From Soonwooa buanensis (lineage in GTDB: Bacteria > Bacteroidota > Bacteroidia > Flavobacteriales > Weeksellaceae): a stretch of DNA of 64,000 bases. Shown here one piece after another: positions 60,782 to 64,000 of this stretch (position 1 is the first letter of the stretch; every line of letters begins with the position of its first letter). Below the pieces are notes generated by a model that made no database searches, was not told the DNA's origin, and saw nothing but the letters and a program-made list of their open reading frames with translations. The translations under genes and the position numbers were made by a program. Location of the stretch: contig NZ_FUYZ01000008.1 of NCBI RefSeq assembly GCF_900167905.1, positions 62,001 to 126,000 on the forward strand, read 5' to 3'.

Positions 60782-61579
60782 ATGAATTTCATCCGCAAAA
60801 GCTTTTACTTTTTTCTTTTATCATTGATTTTAAGTTCGTGTATAAAAAGATTAGGTCGACCCGAAATTACAGGTCGACTCCTAGATTACAACGGAAAACC
60901 TATTGAAAATTGCATCGTTGGAGAAACCAAAACTGATGCAAATGGCCAATTTCATTTATCCACAAAAACATATAATGCTTTCTTTTTAACCGAAATTTTT
61001 GCGATGGAAGCGCCACCAATGATGGTTAGCTTTGAAATCAAAAAAAGTGGCTACGATGAGGATTGTTTTGAGGCTTTTCATAAATATGGAGGTGGATTGC
61101 AAAAAGATACAAAATGGAATTTGGGCGATATTTTTCTAAGAAAAAAAGGAGAAACAGTGGATGTCAACCAGATTTTTAAAGACAATTGGAAACTGAGTTT
61201 CACCAAATCAAAAGACACGATGTATTTGGTTAGCCAAAAGCTTGAAAATAGAAATTTGACAGTGAGAAGTAGTGAATTATACAGTTTGTATGACCAATTC
61301 ACAAGCGATTATGCTAAAACAGATTCTTTAAAAAAAGTGTTTCCAAAAGATGTTGGTTCTCGAGAAATAAAACTGCAAATTCAGGATAAAAATCTAAAAA
61401 TCGATGTTCTTACCAAATATATGATTCGAGACAAGGAAGACGATTCGTTGCGCTATTTCGGAACTTGGAATTTAGCAAAAGATTCGGTGATGACTTTCAA
61501 CACGTCTTACAAAGATCTTAACGGAAATTTTAAAGTTCTAAAATCCGATTTGTTTTTTTTACAATTGAAAAAACTTTGA
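60782..61579 (+). CDS. Lipoprotein with carboxypeptidase-regulatory-like domain
   Basis: With ATG 60782 it has 265 residues and a lipobox ending at Cys20 (LILSSC). About residues 24-110 resemble a CarboxypepD_reg-like beta-sandwich (ITGRLLDYNGKPIENCIVGETKTDANGQFHLS). The rest is an unknown beta-rich domain. Such domains often sit in surface proteins. The longer frame from 60719 has no signal peptide. Confidence 0.72.
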   Translation: MNFIRKSFYFFLLSLILSSCIKRLGRPEITGRLLDYNGKPIENCIVGETKTDANGQFHLSTKTYNAFFLTEIFAMEAPPMMVSFEIKKSGYDEDCFEAFHKYGGGLQKDTKWNLGDIFLRKKGETVDVNQIFKDNWKLSFTKSKDTMYLVSQKLENRNLTVRSSELYSLYDQFTSDYAKTDSLKKVFPKDVGSREIKLQIQDKNLKIDVLTKYMIRDKEDDSLRYFGTWNLAKDSVMTFNTSYKDLNGNFKVLKSDLFFLQLKKL

Positions 61580-61618
61580 TAAGATAAAATTTATGATAAA
61601 AACATTTTAAACAATTAG

Positions 61619-62053
61619 ATGAAAAAAAGAATTCACAAGTTTTTAAATTATTTTTTACCATTATTCATTTGCAGTTTTATCCAGTTTTATTGGTCGATGC
61701 CAAGTTTGATTGACCGAATGTCTAGTGCTTGTATGACGTGTTCTTTTTTTGAAGATACACTTTTAATGTCGTTGGTGATTAGTCTTTTTTGCACAGTCTT
61801 GTTTCTTTTGATTTTTAAGCTGAATAATATTTATCTTAAAAATTGTATTGCTGGACTGTTTTTAATGGCGCTCTGGTATTATTTCGACTACACGATGTTT
61901 GTGGAGCGAGAATCCTCGTGGAGCACTTATCTCTTCCTTGAAGAAATTAATATTACCACAAGTTTGGCCTTTGTTCCGATTGTGATAATGACCTTTGTTT
62001 GTCTTTTAAGTATTCATTTTAGAAATAAAAAATCGATTAAAAAAGTTGAATGA
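61619..62053 (+). CDS. Four-helix membrane protein
   Basis: A 144-residue membrane protein with four hydrophobic segments (about 12-30, 46-66, 74-92 and 112-132). A loop cysteine pair lies in SACMTCSFF. No family recognised. It overlaps the next gene by four bases (ATGA). Confidence 0.7.
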   Translation: MKKRIHKFLNYFLPLFICSFIQFYWSMPSLIDRMSSACMTCSFFEDTLLMSLVISLFCTVLFLLIFKLNNIYLKNCIAGLFLMALWYYFDYTMFVERESSWSTYLFLEEINITTSLAFVPIVIMTFVCLLSIHFRNKKSIKKVE

Positions 62054-62739
62054 TGAAAACTTTCGTAAAAGTTATTTTAGTCTTTATCATTTCTTTATTC
62101 TTTTATTCTTGTGAAAAAAAGAAAGGTTTTCCCAGTATCATCGAAGAACAAACTTTTGATAAAAAAAATTATTATGAATATGAGTTTCCTTATTATTTAC
62201 GAGATAATCAGCTCGCAAAACAAGATTCATTTAGGCCAATAATTTATACCAATGTTCCTCCGATGAAGCGAGAAGATTCATTAGTTGCGCCAATACCAAT
62301 TTTTGGGTTTCGGTTTAGACATTCCGAAAGCAGAGAGGACTTTTATAAAAAACTTAATCAAAAATCAATCGTTTATTTTGAAAAGAATAAAGAAATTATT
62401 TATAGAAACTACTTTCAGAGTTTTTATGGTCCAAACTATTCCAAAAAAGACCTTAATAAACCACGAAATCTTCAGGATTTAGAAACTTATTTTAAAAGCA
62501 AAAATATCATTTATAAATATTTGGGATCATTTAGTTATTTAAAATCAAAACTTTTAACACAAGACGAAAAAGAGCTTGACAAGCTTTCGCCAAGGACATC
62601 TAAAACCTATCACTTTCTGATCAATAAAAATTTTTATAGAATAACTGTTGATTCTGCTTTTGTTGAAAGTCAATTGTTTTATCACCAAAAAGATACACTT
62701 TCCGATTTTAGAACCAGTTCTACGATGTTATTTAAATAA
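62050..62739 (+). CDS. Lipoprotein with charged mature domain
   Basis: A 229-residue lipoprotein (signal MMKTFVKVILVFIISLFFYSC). Mature part rich in Lys, Tyr and Asp, with YEYEFPYYLRDNQLAKQDSF near the start. No family recognised. The ATGA overlap with the membrane gene and the six-base gap to the next gene show tight organisation. Confidence 0.7.
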   Translation: MMKTFVKVILVFIISLFFYSCEKKKGFPSIIEEQTFDKKNYYEYEFPYYLRDNQLAKQDSFRPIIYTNVPPMKREDSLVAPIPIFGFRFRHSESREDFYKKLNQKSIVYFEKNKEIIYRNYFQSFYGPNYSKKDLNKPRNLQDLETYFKSKNIIYKYLGSFSYLKSKLLTQDEKELDKLSPRTSKTYHFLINKNFYRITVDSAFVESQLFYHQKDTLSDFRTSSTMLFK

Positions 62740-62745
62740 ATAAAA

Positions 62746-63153
62746 ATGAAAAAAATTATAACGTTTCTGCCTATAGCAGCCGTACTTTTTCCGATGCTTA
62801 TTTACCTAAATCCTTTTATTTGGGGAATGAAACGTATGCCTATATACAGACCTTCGGTAAAAACAAGTAATCTAATTTCTGATCTGAATGCAAAATATTC
62901 ATTAGAAATGCAAACAGGAAATGTCGTGGATACGCTTTGGTATTTTCGTGACTTAAAATCAGGAAAAATCACTAAAAAACAAAATTTCGACCTCGAATTA
63001 TTTGCCGAAGATCATTCAAAAGATAGTTTAGAACTGATAAAAAAATATGTAGTGGATTTCGATAAAAACTTTGAGCATCGCCAATATTTCGACTCTTTGA
63101 AAGTGAAAACGTCTAATCGCGATTCTGTAATCTATAAAACAAAGATCCAATGA
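62746..63153 (+). CDS. Membrane-anchored small protein
   Basis: A 135-residue protein with an N-terminal hydrophobic segment (about 5-24, FLPIAAVLFPMLIYL) and a soluble remainder (NLISDLNAKYSLEMQTGN and FAEDHSKDSLELIKKYV). It may stay anchored, since there is no clear cleavage site. No family recognised. It overlaps the next gene by four bases. Confidence 0.68.
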   Translation: MKKIITFLPIAAVLFPMLIYLNPFIWGMKRMPIYRPSVKTSNLISDLNAKYSLEMQTGNVVDTLWYFRDLKSGKITKKQNFDLELFAEDHSKDSLELIKKYVVDFDKNFEHRQYFDSLKVKTSNRDSVIYKTKIQ

Positions 63154-63461
63154 ATCTAGCGAAAATATTTAAAATACAACTTTCGGTGTACGCATTTATT
63201 ATTCTTTTTGCGATTCAACATTCTTTTTTCAAAAACTATTTTTATCTGTGGATGTATTATGAAAACATCATTTTAGGTGTTTTTATTGTTTCAGTAATTG
63301 CCGTTTTAGGATCAATAATTTTACTTATTTCCGAAAGTATTGTTTCCATAAACCGAGAAAAGCAAATATCAGCGGAAATTGCTTGGCTATTGGTTTCTAT
63401 TTTGGCATATTATGGTGTTATAGCGTCTAGCTTGTACCTTTCCACACAATGTCGACTTTAA
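63150..63461 (+). CDS. Three-helix membrane protein
   Basis: A 103-residue membrane protein with three hydrophobic segments (about 10-26, 36-58 and 76-95). No family recognised. Starts at an ATGA overlap and is followed 13 bases later by the zinc-ribbon gene. Confidence 0.68.
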   Translation: MNLAKIFKIQLSVYAFIILFAIQHSFFKNYFYLWMYYENIILGVFIVSVIAVLGSIILLISESIVSINREKQISAEIAWLLVSILAYYGVIASSLYLSTQCRL

Positions 63462-63474
63462 TTTTTTCATCAAA

Positions 63475-63873
63475 ATGAGTGCTATTTTATCCAACTTGCA
63501 AGATTTTACAGACAGAGAATTGGCGTTTTTCTACAAGTACAGATTAGTTCAATATACACCACAAACTAAGGAAGAAATAACAAGTTTTATTTTTGAAAAA
63601 AGACAGATTCCTTTGGGTAAAATCGAAACACTTCTAAAAACACCAACCCCCCAAAATGCTTTCTGTAAAAGATGTGGGTCAGACAAAATTTTCGATTATG
63701 ATGTTGTGTATTCGAAGCCAGCATTCAAAAAATTATCCTATTATCAATGGGAAGATTTGAAGGCAAATTTTAACAAAAAGAATCAAATTGAATGTTTCGT
63801 GTGCGGGAATATTATCGAAAACCCAAACGAAACTTATCTTGACAAAATTTTAAAATTCATAAAAGGGAATTAA
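63475..63873 (+). CDS. Zinc-ribbon-like protein
   Basis: A 132-residue soluble protein. CKRCGSDKIF (about 63-72) and CFVCGNII (about 108-115) are two CxxC pairs that would make a zinc ribbon. The N-terminal 50 residues are helical (LSNLQDFTDRELAFFYKYRL). No family recognised. It is the last gene of the rightward cluster in the window. Confidence 0.74.
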   Translation: MSAILSNLQDFTDRELAFFYKYRLVQYTPQTKEEITSFIFEKRQIPLGKIETLLKTPTPQNAFCKRCGSDKIFDYDVVYSKPAFKKLSYYQWEDLKANFNKKNQIECFVCGNIIENPNETYLDKILKFIKGN

Positions 63874-63881
63874 TTTAAATT

Positions 63882-64000
63882 TTAGCCTTTATTTTTTAAT
63901 AAATTTACAATATCACGATCCTCAAGAAGCCTCGCATAATCCAAAGCTGAACTCCCAAATCTATCCTTAAGAAGCGGATTTGCTTTATATTTTAGAAAAA
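63882..64000 (-). CDS. Ankyrin-repeat protein, 3' end only
   Basis: The frame is open to the window edge and ends at TAA (63884-63882). The last 38 residues read ANPLLKDRFGSSALDYAR, then LLEDRDIVNLLKNKG, matching a final ankyrin repeat (ANPxxxDxxGxSALDxAxxxxxxxIVxLL). Only the C-terminus is visible. Too short to name further. Confidence 0.78.
   Translation of the reverse strand, partial: FLKYKANPLLKDRFGSSALDYARLLEDRDIVNLLKNKG

Noticed and set aside
60956-60964. TTATCCACA inside the lipoprotein gene at 60782
   Set aside because: A single DnaA-box match inside a coding region, far from any other box; expected by chance.
1-64000. CRISPR arrays, tRNA or rRNA genes, prophage or intact insertion sequence
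   Set aside because: No regularly spaced repeats, cloverleaf sequences, transposase or phage genes were seen on either strand.

Overview
The window reads as a chromosome segment from a member of the Bacteroidota, class Flavobacteriia, most likely Chryseobacterium or a close relative. Evidence: very AT-rich DNA, a fused MurF-alanine racemase, proteins ending in type IX secretion (Por) sorting domains, Bacteroidota-type TAnnTTTG promoter elements, a SusC-like TonB-dependent receptor, and many small lipoproteins. I see no tRNA, rRNA, CRISPR array, prophage or intact insertion sequence.

Region 0-18 kb is core housekeeping. fabG, rsmI and an acidic protein run leftward. tdk, murF/alr, a patatin-barrel protein, ybeY and mnmG run rightward in a tight row, followed by a methyltransferase, pgk (leftward), rpiB, rnr, a LysE-type exporter, an LD-carboxypeptidase and a YraN-family protein. 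Two perfect ParB-binding parS palindromes flank mnmG. Two TGTGGATAA DnaA boxes lie just behind mnmG. Five TTTTCCACA boxes (both orientations) lie in the next 3 kb, four of them in the 635-bp pgk-rpiB gap. This 8.6-13.5 kb stretch is the best candidate for the origin and centromere region of the chromosome.

Region 18-32 kb holds meaB and methylmalonyl-CoA mutase, separated by a small cytochrome c and a large FG-GAP protein exported by type IX secretion. pyrD, a thermolysin-like protease with a sorting domain, two tandem paralogous membrane proteins, a Crp/Fnr regulator, an RluA-type pseudouridine synthase and a DUF389 membrane protein follow. A 177-bp piece of the DUF4251 lipoprotein gene at 45.8 kb is duplicated at 18.3 kb.

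Region 32-54 kb mixes core genes (glyS, prolyl oligopeptidase, sodC, clpC, thiL, an FAD oxidoreductase) with secreted proteins, two M48 proteases and a TonB-dependent receptor. Two copies of a GC-rich intergenic repeat (33.0 and 52.9 kb) share an outer stem whose base changes compensate, suggesting a structured RNA or DNA element.

Region 54-64 kb is accessory-like. It holds two divergent, tightly packed operons of small membrane proteins, lipoproteins and secreted proteins, mostly without recognisable families, sharing a 113-bp intergenic region. The window ends inside a leftward ankyrin-repeat gene. This block is the best place to look for an undescribed envelope-associated system; an array of immunity-like genes is one possible reading.
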